Positions 18,581-26,870 of a DNA stretch of 64,000 nt are shown in pieces (the first letter of the stretch is position 1; every line of letters starts with the position of its first letter). The notes beneath the pieces are model-generated. The model saw only the letters and a list, made by a program, of their open reading frames with translations. It was not told the origin of the DNA and did no database searches. The stretch covers positions 1-64,000 of the forward strand of contig CAVGEY010000002.1 of NCBI GenBank assembly GCA_963628435.1, read 5' to 3'. Source of the stretch: CAKSQF01 sp963628435 (GTDB taxonomy: Bacteria > Bacillota > Clostridia > Oscillospirales > CAG-272). The position numbers were made by a program, and so were the translations under genes.

Positions 18581-19318
18581 TCAGTCTTCGTCCTCTTCGC
18601 TGCTGTTTTTGACTGCGGCATAGCTGCCGTAGTTCTTATATCCGCCGTAATTACCCTTTTCATCGTTCTTTACATCGGTAAGAACGAATCCGACAATCTT
18701 CGCATCTGCCTGTTCCATACGGGCAACCGAATCTTTGACCGATTTCCTGTCGTCATATTCGGCTCTGACTACGAATATATACCCTGCCACCACGTCGGTT
18801 ATGACGAGCGGATCTGCGACAACTCCGATCGGAGGCAGATCGAGAAATATGAAATCGTAATTTTTCTTCATCACCGACATGAACTTTCTGAAATTCTCAT
18901 GCGAGAGAAGCTCTGCCGGATTCGGCGGAATTTTACCCGATGTGATGACATCGAGATTCGCGTATTCGGTTTTGTTTATATAGCTGTCGCGTTCACCGTC
19001 TATCCCGGCGATAATCTCGCTGAGTCCGAATCTGTTGGTCAGCTTGAAAATCTTATGAATCGACGGCGACCTCATATCGCCGTCGATAAGCAGAATCTTT
19101 TTATCGAGTTCGGCAAAAGACACCGCGATATTCGACAAAGAGGTCGATTTCAGCTCTCCCGCCTGACTTGACGTGACCGCGTAAACCGGGCAGCTGTCTG
19201 CGGCGTTATAGAGCAGACTCGTTCTTATGTTCTTGAACGCCTGAGAGGCGGCGAAATTCGTTTTATCGTTTACAAGCGCGTTTCTGTAACTCAGTCTTTC
19301 TTTCTTTGCGTGCGGCAT
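18581..19318 (-). CDS. Bacterial tyrosine kinase, CpsD/CapB type
   Basis: A cytoplasmic BY-kinase that pairs with a Wzz-type membrane activator to control capsule or exopolysaccharide. An FAASQAFKNIRTSLLY start is typical. The P-loop reads SQAGELKST (residues 51-59), Walker A' ILLIDGDMRSPSIHKIF and Walker B FIFLDLPPIGVVADPLV. The usual GEGKST P-loop has Leu in place of the last Gly. The C-terminal tail carries the expected Tyr cluster (YGGYKNYGSYAAVK) ending in acidic residues. It lies 26 bases after the Wzz-like gene. No glycosyltransferases or polymerase genes are nearby, so the polysaccharide locus, if any, is elsewhere. Confidence 0.92.
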   Translation of the reverse strand: MPHAKKERLSYRNALVNDKTNFAASQAFKNIRTSLLYNAADSCPVYAVTSSQAGELKSTSLSNIAVSFAELDKKILLIDGDMRSPSIHKIFKLTNRFGLSEIIAGIDGERDSYINKTEYANLDVITSGKIPPNPAELLSHENFRKFMSVMKKNYDFIFLDLPPIGVVADPLVITDVVAGYIFVVRAEYDDRKSVKDSVARMEQADAKIVGFVLTDVKNDEKGNYGGYKNYGSYAAVKNSSEEDED

Positions 19319-19344
19319 AATTCTACACTTCCCTTCGGTTTCGT

Positions 19345-20091
19345 TCAGTCGTCATTACGGTAGCCGTAGCCGCGCCCCTGATTAAACGAAAGGGTGGGAA
19401 CAACACCGAGTACGGGATAGTCGAAAATTTCTTTGATATCGTCTTCTTTATGGAATTTATTATCGGTAAGCACCGCCACGAGAAACGCGCCGTATGCAAG
19501 TGCAAACGCGACAATAAAGCCGATGCATGCAAACTTGAGCGCGGGATTGCCGTCGGTGGGTTTTGACGCGAGTTTCGCTTTATTGAGGATATCAATCGAA
19601 CCGATATTGACATTATGCAGCTCAAGCTCATCATTGACGAGCAGTTCGAAGCTCTTTGCGAGATTATAGGCGGCATTTCTTTCGGTGGATGTAAAGGTCA
19701 CTTCCATTGTTGGCGTGCTTTCGATAACCTGACTTACGGTCATGATTTTAAGCAGGTCATCATCCGAATACATTTCGCCGGTCCCCGCCATCTCGTTCAG
19801 TTTGGCACGGAAATCGTCATTGTATTTGAGAAATACCTCAAGCGTATTTATGAGTTTGGAGGAATATGTGACATCGTATGCGGTCAGCTGATTGGTCGTT
19901 GTTTCCTCGGCGTGAATAATCAGCAGAACGGAGGAGGAATATTTCGGCACATAGCTGAAATATCCGAACAGGCCGACAAGAATCGCACCCACAAGAGCAA
20001 TCAGAATAATCACAGCCCATCTGCGGCTGAAAACAGACCACAGCGTTCGGATATCGATTTCATCGGCAGTCATATTACCCGTATTATTCAT
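19345..20091 (-). CDS. Wzz/CapA-type chain-length determinant and kinase activator
   Basis: A membrane protein with two transmembrane segments flanking an outside loop. The start is placed at the ATG at 20089-20091, preceded by AAAAGGTGT, giving 248 residues; the frame is open to 20121. TM1 is WAVIILIALVGAILVGLFGYF, followed by the family motif VPKYSSSVLLIIH. The loop ends with the conserved Pro-rich P-K-x-P region (ASKPTDGNPALKFACIGF) and TM2. The C-terminal cytoplasmic segment (FDYPVLGVVPTLSFNQGRGY) is the kinase-contacting tail of Firmicute CapA/TkmA proteins. It is followed at 26 bases by the BY-kinase gene. Confidence 0.9.
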   Translation of the reverse strand: MNNTGNMTADEIDIRTLWSVFSRRWAVIILIALVGAILVGLFGYFSYVPKYSSSVLLIIHAEETTTNQLTAYDVTYSSKLINTLEVFLKYNDDFRAKLNEMAGTGEMYSDDDLLKIMTVSQVIESTPTMEVTFTSTERNAAYNLAKSFELLVNDELELHNVNIGSIDILNKAKLASKPTDGNPALKFACIGFIVAFALAYGAFLVAVLTDNKFHKEDDIKEIFDYPVLGVVPTLSFNQGRGYGYRNDD

Positions 20092-20167
20092 ATCAGACAC
20101 CTTTTCACTACTCATTTTCAAAATCGGTTCTTCTGCTTATACGCAAAAGAAAATCGGTTCGCATGTT

Positions 20168-20196
20168 ATTATATCATGACGTTGGACAAATGTCAA
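20168..20196 (-). promoter_or_regulatory. Consensus promoter of the Wzz/BY-kinase pair
   Basis: On the minus strand TTGACA (20191-20196) and TATAAT (20168-20173) are 17 bases apart; both boxes are perfect. Confidence 0.88.
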
Positions 20197-20292
20197 CAAA
20201 AAAGGGAAATTTAACCTGCTGTAAAGACAATTTGCAAATTCATACAATTCGGACAGCCGACAGCCTTTTACAGCCGTCGGCGGTGTCAATAT

Positions 20293-21204
20293 TCAGGGTA
20301 TGATTATTCCGATATATTCGAAAAGCGCCGCATTGTCGGTATCCGACACCGACAGTTTGAGCGTAACCGTTTTATCGGTTTCGGTGATTTCGGCGGTCAG
20401 CCCGCATTTCCAGCTGCCCGAATTTATACCGACGGTCCGAACGGGGACGGCATCGCCCGCAAGCGTGCATCCGCCTGCGGGAATCAGCGCAAAGAGCGGA
20501 TATGTGTCAAAAAACCAGTCGTTTACCGATGACGTATACCATTTTATTCCCTTCACCGAAATCCATGCTCTGTTCAGCATGTCTTTTTGCGAAATATCGA
20601 ATTCGATGGTTTTGGAGCTTACCGCTTCGGACACCGACGATGCCTGCCAGACATAATTCCGATTGCCGACAACACCCGTGAGCGCGTCGGCAATCGCGTC
20701 GTCGACATACGATTTGCTTGCGGTATCTCCGAATTTTTCGCAAATTTCATTCATTTCGGCGATTTTTTCGGAGGCGGCATCGTCAAGCCGTTTATAAACA
20801 TCGCGTACATCGTCTGTACTTTCGAGTGCGTCGGCATCTGCGCCCGCTCCGCAGACATCGATGAAAAAGACCGCCGCCGACAGTGTCGACCGAGACAGAG
20901 CAAGCATCACATCGGCACGGACTCTTCCGACCGCAGACAAAAGCTGCGCAGGCAATTCGGCGATTATCCTGTCCGATTCGACCGTGCAGTCGGCAATCAC
21001 CGTTTTTCCGTCGGGTTTGGTCGCACGCAGGCTTGCCGCCGCTCCCTCCGGAATCGAATAGATTGTTTCACCGTCATAAAGCGCAATCGAAAGATACCTC
21101 GAAGCGCTGTCATACTGTTTGGCATAAATGACGGCAGGCTCGCCGCCGTCGGCAAGCTGAAGATTTATCTGTTTTGTCAGATACAGATTTGTGGGATATA
21201 CCAT
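20293..21204 (-). CDS. BppU-like phage baseplate upper protein (orphan)
   Basis: The first about 125 residues match the BppU N-terminal domain of siphophage baseplates: TNLYLTKQINLQLADGG, QYDSASRYLSIALYDG, ASLRATKPDGKTVIADC, LLSAVGRVRADVMLAL and FFIDVCGAG. A helical linker (DVRDVYKRLDDAASEKIAEM) leads to a C-terminal beta-rich region with no clear match. In phages this protein carries the receptor-binding tips. No other phage structural, replication or integrase gene is present, and the neighbours are housekeeping genes. GAAAGGAAG precedes the ATG, so it looks expressed. It may be a domesticated or relic gene; its role outside a phage is unknown. Confidence 0.72.
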   Translation of the reverse strand: MVYPTNLYLTKQINLQLADGGEPAVIYAKQYDSASRYLSIALYDGETIYSIPEGAAASLRATKPDGKTVIADCTVESDRIIAELPAQLLSAVGRVRADVMLALSRSTLSAAVFFIDVCGAGADADALESTDDVRDVYKRLDDAASEKIAEMNEICEKFGDTASKSYVDDAIADALTGVVGNRNYVWQASSVSEAVSSKTIEFDISQKDMLNRAWISVKGIKWYTSSVNDWFFDTYPLFALIPAGGCTLAGDAVPVRTVGINSGSWKCGLTAEITETDKTVTLKLSVSDTDNAALFEYIGIIIP

Positions 21205-21331
21205 AATTATTTCTTCCTTTCAAAATTAAATCATTAAGTCCGAAAAGGAAATTCCCGCGTTTCCCTTCCTTCATAAATTATCGCCTTGAAGAAATAATAC
21301 CGAAATCGCAGAATGTACGAAAAATAAAAAT

Positions 21332-21358
21332 CATCCGATAAAAAATCGGATGATTTTT
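21332..21358. terminator. Terminator after the aminopeptidase P gene
   Basis: ATCATCCGAT and ATCGGATGAT pair perfectly around an A-rich loop, with T-runs in both directions. It lies directly downstream of the minus-strand stop at 21363. Confidence 0.85.
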
Positions 21359-21362
21359 CGTA

Positions 21363-22607
21363 TTATTTTTTATTTTCCGCCATGAACTTTTCAATTTCAT
21401 CGGGATCGCGGATAATATCCGACGAGAGAACCTCGCATCCGTCTTCGGTAATCAGAAGATCGTCCTCAATGCGTATTCCTATTCCCTCTTCATCGATATA
21501 AAGCCCCGGCTCATCGGATATGACCGCACCCGCGCGCAGTTCCTTGCCTTCGGCTATATCGGCATCGTGAACATCTATTCCGAGATGGTGGCTGACTCCG
21601 TGCATATAATATCCGGAAATTTCGGCGGGATCGCTTATCTTGCCCATTTCGATAAGTCCGTCCGCAAGGACTTTTTTGCATATATCGTTAAGATCCCTTG
21701 TCGTAAGTCCCGGTCTTGCCTGTCTTGCGACCTCGCGGTTGGCGGCGAGAACTATATCGTAATAGCGGCGCTGACGTTCGCTGTATTTGCCGTTTATCGG
21801 ATATGTACGGGTTATATCGGCACAGTATCCGTTTGCCTTTGCACCGAGATCGAGAAGAATCAGATCTCCGTCACGGCAGATGTCGCGGTTGGTTTCGTAA
21901 TGCAGCATCGTTCCGTTCGCACCCGATCCCGCGATTGTCGGGAATGACGGGCCTTCGGCTCCGCATGAGAAAATCTCACATTCGAACTGTGCCTGCACCT
22001 GATACTCGTACATACCGGGGCGAAGAGTCGACATGACCTTTTCGAGTCCGGCTTTCGTAATCGCAATCGCGCCGCGGATAAGCTCAACCTCGCCGTCATC
22101 TTTTACGCGGCGGAGCTTCGCGAGCGGAGTGTGCAGATTATAAAGTTTCACAAACGGATATTTTTTCAGAAATTCGTCGGCCTTCACAAGATTATAGTCG
22201 GGAAGATCCTCTGCGGCATGGCGCTGACAGTCGAAATACACGGTATCGGTCGAATCGTATGCCATATACGCCGATATGTCGCCGTCTATTCTGTCGGTAT
22301 AGCGGACATCGTCTATTCCGCTTATTTCTCTCGCTTCATCCGCGGTTACCATTTTACCCGTCCAGCGGATATTAAACGGATCTGGCTCCTCAATATAAAG
22401 GGTTGTCTGTATTTTACCGCCCTGCTTTTTCATGCAGAGAAGCATATTTTCACGCGAAAGCCCCGTGAGATAAAAGAAATTGCGGTTGACGCGGAACGGA
22501 TAATATTCGTCCTGGCTTACATGAAGCGGTATTCCCGAATAAAGAAGCAGCATACTGCCGTCCTCAAGGAGTTCGGCAAGCCGTTCGCGATGTGACAATG
22601 TTTTCAT
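21363..22607 (-). CDS. pepP: Xaa-Pro aminopeptidase (M24B, aminopeptidase P)
   Basis: Removes N-terminal residues from peptides with Pro in second position; a dinuclear metal enzyme of the cytoplasm. The start is the ATG at 22605-22607, with a perfect GGAGGTAATATAT upstream, giving 414 residues. The N-terminal creatinase-like domain (LLYSGIPLHVSQDEYYPFR; FFYLTGL) precedes the pita-bread domain with metal ligands in LLDLGAKANGYCADITRTYP, HGVSHHLGIDVHD, ISDEPGLY and GIGIRIEDDLLI. All five ligand segments are present. A promoter lies at 22677-22704 and a terminator follows. Confidence 0.95.
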   Translation of the reverse strand: MKTLSHRERLAELLEDGSMLLLYSGIPLHVSQDEYYPFRVNRNFFYLTGLSRENMLLCMKKQGGKIQTTLYIEEPDPFNIRWTGKMVTADEAREISGIDDVRYTDRIDGDISAYMAYDSTDTVYFDCQRHAAEDLPDYNLVKADEFLKKYPFVKLYNLHTPLAKLRRVKDDGEVELIRGAIAITKAGLEKVMSTLRPGMYEYQVQAQFECEIFSCGAEGPSFPTIAGSGANGTMLHYETNRDICRDGDLILLDLGAKANGYCADITRTYPINGKYSERQRRYYDIVLAANREVARQARPGLTTRDLNDICKKVLADGLIEMGKISDPAEISGYYMHGVSHHLGIDVHDADIAEGKELRAGAVISDEPGLYIDEEGIGIRIEDDLLITEDGCEVLSSDIIRDPDEIEKFMAENKK

Positions 22608-22676
22608 ATATATTACCTCCGATAACAGATTGACGCATTTCGGGCAGATTCGGTACAAATCGTGCCGCAATTTGAA

Positions 22677-22704
22677 ATTATACTCTTTTTTTCGGCAAAA
22701 TCAA
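22677..22704 (-). promoter_or_regulatory. Promoter of the aminopeptidase P gene
   Basis: On the minus strand TTGATT (22699-22704) and TATAAT (22677-22682) are 16 bases apart. Confidence 0.7.
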
Positions 22705-22723
22705 GAGCAGGCGGTGAAAAGAC

Positions 22724-22751
22724 TTGAAAAAAGCGAAAAATATGCTATAAT
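22724..22751 (+). promoter_or_regulatory. Promoter of the YfcE-type gene
   Basis: TTGAAA (22724-22729) and TATAAT (22746-22751) are 16 bases apart, about 55 bases before the ATG at 22807. Confidence 0.75.
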
Positions 22752-22806
22752 TCGGTTATCCCGACCTTCGGTAGATTAACGGCGGGAAACGAAAGGAAAA
22801 CGCAAT

Positions 22807-23370
22807 ATGAAATATCTTATAGCCTCGGACATACACGGCTCGGCAAAATACTGCGAGATGCTTGCAGCTGCATTTGAGAAAGAGGGCGCAGACCGTCTTA
22901 TTCTGCTCGGCGATCTGCTTTATCACGGGCCGCGGAACGATCTGCCCGACGGATACTGCCCCAAAAAAGTAATACCGATTCTGAACGGTCTTGCCGACCG
23001 CATTACGGCGGTAAGGGGCAACTGCGATGCGGAGGTTGACCAAATGGTGCTCGATTTTCCGATTACCGCCGACTTTGCGCCGATAATTTTCGGAGACAGA
23101 ACGATATTCGCGACACACGGGCATATTTTCGCTCCGGGATCGGTTAAGACACTCAAAAGCGGAGATGTCTTTCTGTACGGACACACGCACATTCCGGACA
23201 GCAGCATAGAAAACGGCGTTCTTTTTCTGAATCCGGGTTCGGTATCGATTCCGAAAGCGGGCAGCGCGCGCGGATACATCGTAACCGATTCGAACGGCGA
23301 TGGCGGGCATTTGACATTCATACGCAAAAATCTTGAAACAGGGGAGGAACTCGAAAAAATCGGGTTCTGA
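22807..23370 (+). CDS. YfcE/MJ0936-family metallophosphoesterase
   Basis: A 187-residue calcineurin-like phosphodiesterase. All five metal motifs are visible: SDIHGSAKYCEML (D-x-H), LGDLLYHGPRN (GD), RGNCDAEVD (GNCD in place of GNHD, as in YfcE), THGHIF and YGHTHIP. The loop DLLYHGPRNDLPDGYCPKKV is typical of YfcE itself, a phosphodiesterase acting on model substrates; the cellular substrate is not known. AAAGGA precedes the ATG. It is transcribed divergently from the aminopeptidase P gene. Confidence 0.93.
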   Translation: MKYLIASDIHGSAKYCEMLAAAFEKEGADRLILLGDLLYHGPRNDLPDGYCPKKVIPILNGLADRITAVRGNCDAEVDQMVLDFPITADFAPIIFGDRTIFATHGHIFAPGSVKTLKSGDVFLYGHTHIPDSSIENGVLFLNPGSVSIPKAGSARGYIVTDSNGDGGHLTFIRKNLETGEELEKIGF

Positions 23371-23410
23371 TTTCTCTTAAATCGAGGAAAAACCGAAAAA
23401 AAAAAAAAAC

Positions 23411-23439
23411 TTGACAATATTCAGAATGTATGATACAAT
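23411..23439 (+). promoter_or_regulatory. Promoter of the Thr-rich lipoprotein gene
   Basis: TTGACA (23411-23416) and TACAAT (23434-23439) are separated by 17 bases, 35 bases before the ATG at 23475. Confidence 0.82.
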
Positions 23440-23474
23440 CTGTCTATCAAATTCAAAAAAGGAGCGAAATTTTT

Positions 23475-24236
23475 ATGAAATTCGTAAAAATCATCACATC
23501 CGCTCTTCTTCTCGCAGCACTGGCAGTATCTATGATCGCCTGCGGCGGAGAAGCAGCAGAAACAACAGCTGCAGCCGGCACAACAGCGGCTCCCACACAG
23601 ACAACCGCTAAAAAGTCCGACAGCACAACAACAGAGGCTCCCGCAACAGAGGCTCCCGTAACAACAGCGGCTCCCGACACCACCGGCATTATCGATGTCG
23701 ATGCATGGGGCGGATTCTGGTCACTCGATCAGTCCACAGGTCACCTTATAATGGACAACAGAGGCGACGGAACAGACTTCGGTATGTACCCTGTTGACGG
23801 AAAGATCGAAGAAGGCAAGACCAAGTATACGGTATCGGTTAAGTATGTATGGAATTCTTCCGAAAAAGAAAAGTGCATATTCTTCGCAATCAAGGATGTA
23901 GACGGCGACGGCGAAATCCGCGAGAATTATGACGTTTATCTCGGCGTATTCGGTAACGGATGCCTTGCATACGCAACAACTCACATGAAGTGGGATGGTG
24001 TATGGCTTCCCGCAGCAGAGCTTGCAGGTCCCGAAAACGGCACAATAGTTAAACTTACCGTTGTTCTCGACACAGCCGCAAACAATGTAACCGCAACCCT
24101 TTCTGATGCCGAAACAGGCGATGTATACGGCAACGGCTCATGGGAAGTTGATCTTACCGATACAGGCGAATATTTCGCAATCGGATCTAAGGTTAACGGC
24201 AGCGAATACTGGGATATTGAATTCAGCGCCGAATAA
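23475..24236 (+). CDS. Secreted lipoprotein with Thr/Ala linker and beta-sandwich domain
   Basis: A surface protein of unknown function, 253 residues from the ATG that follows AAAAAGGAGCG. The signal peptide KFVKIITSALLLAALAVSMIAC ends in a probable lipobox with acylated Cys. Residues about 25-70 are a low-complexity Thr/Ala/Pro linker (TTEAPATEAPVTTAAP). The rest is predicted mostly beta, with DGDGEI as a possible calcium loop and aromatic-rich strands; it resembles the concanavalin-like domain of the partial gene at 63495 in general character. A strong terminator follows. Codons are dominated by a few favoured forms (aca, gca), suggesting high expression. Confidence 0.75.
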   Translation: MKFVKIITSALLLAALAVSMIACGGEAAETTAAAGTTAAPTQTTAKKSDSTTTEAPATEAPVTTAAPDTTGIIDVDAWGGFWSLDQSTGHLIMDNRGDGTDFGMYPVDGKIEEGKTKYTVSVKYVWNSSEKEKCIFFAIKDVDGDGEIRENYDVYLGVFGNGCLAYATTHMKWDGVWLPAAELAGPENGTIVKLTVVLDTAANNVTATLSDAETGDVYGNGSWEVDLTDTGEYFAIGSKVNGSEYWDIEFSAE

Positions 24237-24260
24237 TTCGATTACAAACAAACACACAAA

Positions 24261-24294
24261 AACAGAGCCGACCGACGTCGGCTCTGTTTTTTTT
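24261..24294 (+). terminator. Strong terminator after the lipoprotein gene
   Basis: AACAGAGCCGAC and GTCGGCTCTGTT pair around a CGAC loop and are followed by a run of Ts. It also faces the converging minus-strand operon end at 24301. Confidence 0.92.
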
Positions 24295-24300
24295 CGATTT

Positions 24301-26034
24301 TCAACGGCTGTTTCCGGAACTTTTATAAATCGGTATTATATCTCTTCCGAGATCGACGGTATAATGCCATTCGACAAAATCTCCGTCCGACAGTATATAT
24401 TCTCCGCATCCGACAGACGGCATACTTCCGTTAACAAAATACACCCACCCGGAAAGTTCACCGTAATCGAACTCGGCGATTCCGTCTATTGCCGAAACAT
24501 ATCCGCCGTTTTCGATGACCGTGATTTTGGCTTTTTTTGCCGCTTCTTCAAGCAGTTCAAGCACACTTTCGCCGTCATATATTTTCATTTCCGAAAAATT
24601 CAGGATTATTCCGTCCGACGGAACATCTTCGTTTTCCCCATTCGAAATCAAATCGCAGCGGACAGTAAAACCGACGGCCTCTGTTCTTTCTTCAAGGTTT
24701 TCGGTATCGGCGGCGAAATGTTCTTCAACCGATTCGATATTCGAAAATGCGGCGGCAAGGCAGAGCAAGGCCGCCGCTGCCGTGACTGCCGCAATATATT
24801 TTGCGGCACGCTTACCCGACAGTATAAGAACAGTGCAGATTATTGCCGCGATGACAACTATCGAGACGATTATAATCGTTTTAAGACCGATTTTTTCGGT
24901 TTTTTCGGATCTTTTGCCGCCATCGGTGCTGTCTGCGGTCAAGACGCTTTCGGTATTTTTCGATGTAACCGTTCCCGCATCGTCAACGCCGTCTTTGTTT
25001 TTATCATCATCTGTGACAGCCGTGTTCTTGTCTTCGACAGATTCGAAATCGTAAAAAGCGGAATTGCTTTCTTGAAAAAGTTTTACCGAAATCAGCGCAC
25101 ATAATGCCTGAACGGTTGCCGTGCGGTTTGAACTTTCGGCCTTCCCGTTCAGATGAGCGAATCCGCCGTCCGAACATCTGTAAGAGAGCAGTGTCCCGGT
25201 CATCGGCGCAAAACGCGCATCGCCGTCCGGATCGATGCCGAGCGAGCAGAGTGCGATTATGACCTGTGACAGACTTTCGGCATTTTCACTGCCGTATGAC
25301 ATAAATCCGCCGCTTTCAAGCTGTCTTGACGAAAGAAATTCCAATGCGCGATCGGTGTTTGACGAGATGTCGGTACCGCCTTTTCGGCTGTTCATATATA
25401 CCGCCAATGCCTGCAGAGTCATGGCGGTCGCATCGACATCCGAAATATTACCCGCAACAGCCCAGCCGCCGTCATCTCTCTGCAAATCTGTTATCATTCC
25501 GACAAGCCGGTCTGCCGTAAATTCGGCAGACCGTGCGCCGTTATTTATGAGATGAAGCGCGAAAACGAGGCTCATTATTCCCTGCTTTCCCGCGGTTTCA
25601 TCGACAATGCTTCCCGCAAAATCAAAAGCCGAACTGCCCTCCGTGGCGATAAGCGCGAGCGCACATCTCTGCATCGACACCGCGCCGACGATTTTGTCAT
25701 CGCTCAGCTTTTTTTTCAGGTTTTCGGCGTACTTTGAAAAATCGATTCCGATGCCGTACCTTTTCAGCGAAATCGCATACCAGTCGGTAGTCTCCCCCGC
25801 TCCTTCGGCTATCTTTCCGGACAGCTCGGAATCGGATGCCGCCGACAGATTCTGCTTTACGGCATGTAAGGTAATATCTATCTCGCCGTCATAATCGGTA
25901 TTTTCGTTTACGGCGGCGGTATTAGGGCGGCTCTGCGATTCGAACGCGAATGGCCGGGAATCCGCCGACACGGGAGACACGACAATGCCGACTGCCGCGG
26001 CAAACGCCGAAATCAGGGCTATTATCCGTTTCAT
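24301..26034 (-). CDS. Membrane-anchored alpha-toroid plus DUF4430 protein (intrinsic factor/transcobalamin-like)
   Basis: A 577-residue exported protein likely to bind a corrinoid. After signal peptide KRIIALISAFAAAVGIVVSPVSA, residues about 45-330 form repeats of the prenyltransferase-like alpha/alpha toroid (DDGGWAVAGNISDVDATAMT; LESGGFMSYGSENAESLSQ; SDGGFAHLNGKAESSNRTAT). A linker leads to two membrane segments (TIIIVSIVVIAAIICTVLIL; YIAAVTAAAALLCLAAAF) and then a C-terminal DUF4430 domain (GESVLELLEEAAKKAKITVI; LSGWVYFVNGSMPSVGCGEY; LSDGDFVEWHYTVDLG). Both soluble domains should face outside. An alpha6/alpha6 toroid plus a DUF4430-like beta domain is the fold pair of animal intrinsic factor and transcobalamin. 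It is last in an operon behind a cobalamin riboswitch. Its ribosome site is weak. Confidence 0.83.
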   Translation of the reverse strand: MKRIIALISAFAAAVGIVVSPVSADSRPFAFESQSRPNTAAVNENTDYDGEIDITLHAVKQNLSAASDSELSGKIAEGAGETTDWYAISLKRYGIGIDFSKYAENLKKKLSDDKIVGAVSMQRCALALIATEGSSAFDFAGSIVDETAGKQGIMSLVFALHLINNGARSAEFTADRLVGMITDLQRDDGGWAVAGNISDVDATAMTLQALAVYMNSRKGGTDISSNTDRALEFLSSRQLESGGFMSYGSENAESLSQVIIALCSLGIDPDGDARFAPMTGTLLSYRCSDGGFAHLNGKAESSNRTATVQALCALISVKLFQESNSAFYDFESVEDKNTAVTDDDKNKDGVDDAGTVTSKNTESVLTADSTDGGKRSEKTEKIGLKTIIIVSIVVIAAIICTVLILSGKRAAKYIAAVTAAAALLCLAAAFSNIESVEEHFAADTENLEERTEAVGFTVRCDLISNGENEDVPSDGIILNFSEMKIYDGESVLELLEEAAKKAKITVIENGGYVSAIDGIAEFDYGELSGWVYFVNGSMPSVGCGEYILSDGDFVEWHYTVDLGRDIIPIYKSSGNSR

Positions 26035-26064
26035 ATTCGCTTTATGCTTAATTATTGCGCAAAA

Positions 26065-26850
26065 TCAGACTCTGTCGCGCTTTCTGCGGAAATCAACGGC
26101 TGCGGCCGTCAAAACAAGTGCCGCAAATGAAATACAGAGTGCCGAATAAGTTTTATCGCCTGTTTTCGGTGACGATTCAACCGTAAGTCTGCATACGGGC
26201 GGAACAAGCAGCTGTCCTTCGGCTTTTGCGCTTACGGTATGGCTTCCGACATCTTCAATCGAAATTGTTACATTGCCGTTTGCGTCGGTCTTATATTCGG
26301 TAGCGGTTCCGTCCACATATATAACCGCATTTTCAACGGGAGAAACGACGGTTTCCCAATTTTCGTTATAACCGAGCTTATTTAATGTGAACACAACATT
26401 TTCTCCCGACACCGAGCTTACAACGGCTTTGTCGAAATAGCTGTACGCATCGGTATAGCCTGTACTGTCGGTATAGACATAGGCGGCAACATAATCTCCG
26501 TCTTTTATCTCATCGGCAAGCGAGCTTGACGGCTTATTGTTTACGCAATATCCGACGGCGGTTGTATCGACTCCCCAGAGCTTTGTCACATACGGACCGT
26601 AGTCACCGGATGCGGATTCAAATCCGCCCTTGTTTTCTTTTTCGTGTATTGCGGTCAGTGCATCCTTTACCGTAATTTTCCCGTCGGCATCAAGATCGGT
26701 TACAGCGATTTTTTCGGCGCTTACGGCAAGTTCGCCGTTGGCTATTGTCACATAAACCGAAATCCGATCATCGGCCGATACGGGCAGAAATGCGGTCATA
26801 AGCACTGCCACCAGCACAAACGACATCAAAACAACAATTACTCTTTTCAT
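26065..26850 (-). CDS. Surface DUF4430-like protein with SPKTG cell-wall sorting tail
   Basis: A 261-residue exported protein. Signal peptide KRVIVVLMSFVLVAVLMTAF is followed by a DUF4430-like domain containing a dockerin/EF-hand-like calcium loop (DLDADGKITVKDAL, about residues 51-64), AVGYCVNNKPSSS and IKDGDYVAAYVYTD. A beta-sandwich segment (NAVIYVDGTATEYKTDANGN) precedes a sorting signal: SPKTGD, a hydrophobic stretch (ALCISFAALVLTAAAV) and RRKRDR. SPKTG departs from LPxTG but fits sortases known to accept S/P-P-x-T-G. The gene is second in the riboswitch operon, 20 bases after the 100-aa gene with AAAGGA in the gap. Corrinoid binding is inferred from the switch and domain type. Confidence 0.82.
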   Translation of the reverse strand: MKRVIVVLMSFVLVAVLMTAFLPVSADDRISVYVTIANGELAVSAEKIAVTDLDADGKITVKDALTAIHEKENKGGFESASGDYGPYVTKLWGVDTTAVGYCVNNKPSSSLADEIKDGDYVAAYVYTDSTGYTDAYSYFDKAVVSSVSGENVVFTLNKLGYNENWETVVSPVENAVIYVDGTATEYKTDANGNVTISIEDVGSHTVSAKAEGQLLVPPVCRLTVESSPKTGDKTYSALCISFAALVLTAAAVDFRRKRDRV

Positions 26851-26870
26851 TTTTTTAAGTCCTTTCTTTT

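Noticed and set aside
20293..21204. Prophage boundary around the BppU-like gene
   Set aside because: No integrase, att-like repeat or other phage gene was found on either side.
23590..23690. Short direct repeats resembling a repeat array
   Set aside because: They are in-frame codons of the Thr/Ala/Pro linker (aca, gct, ccc), not CRISPR repeats; spacers are absent.
24106..25104. Plus-strand open frame of 332 codons
   Set aside because: Antisense to the alpha-toroid/DUF4430 gene; its N-terminal part also overlaps the lipoprotein end in another frame.
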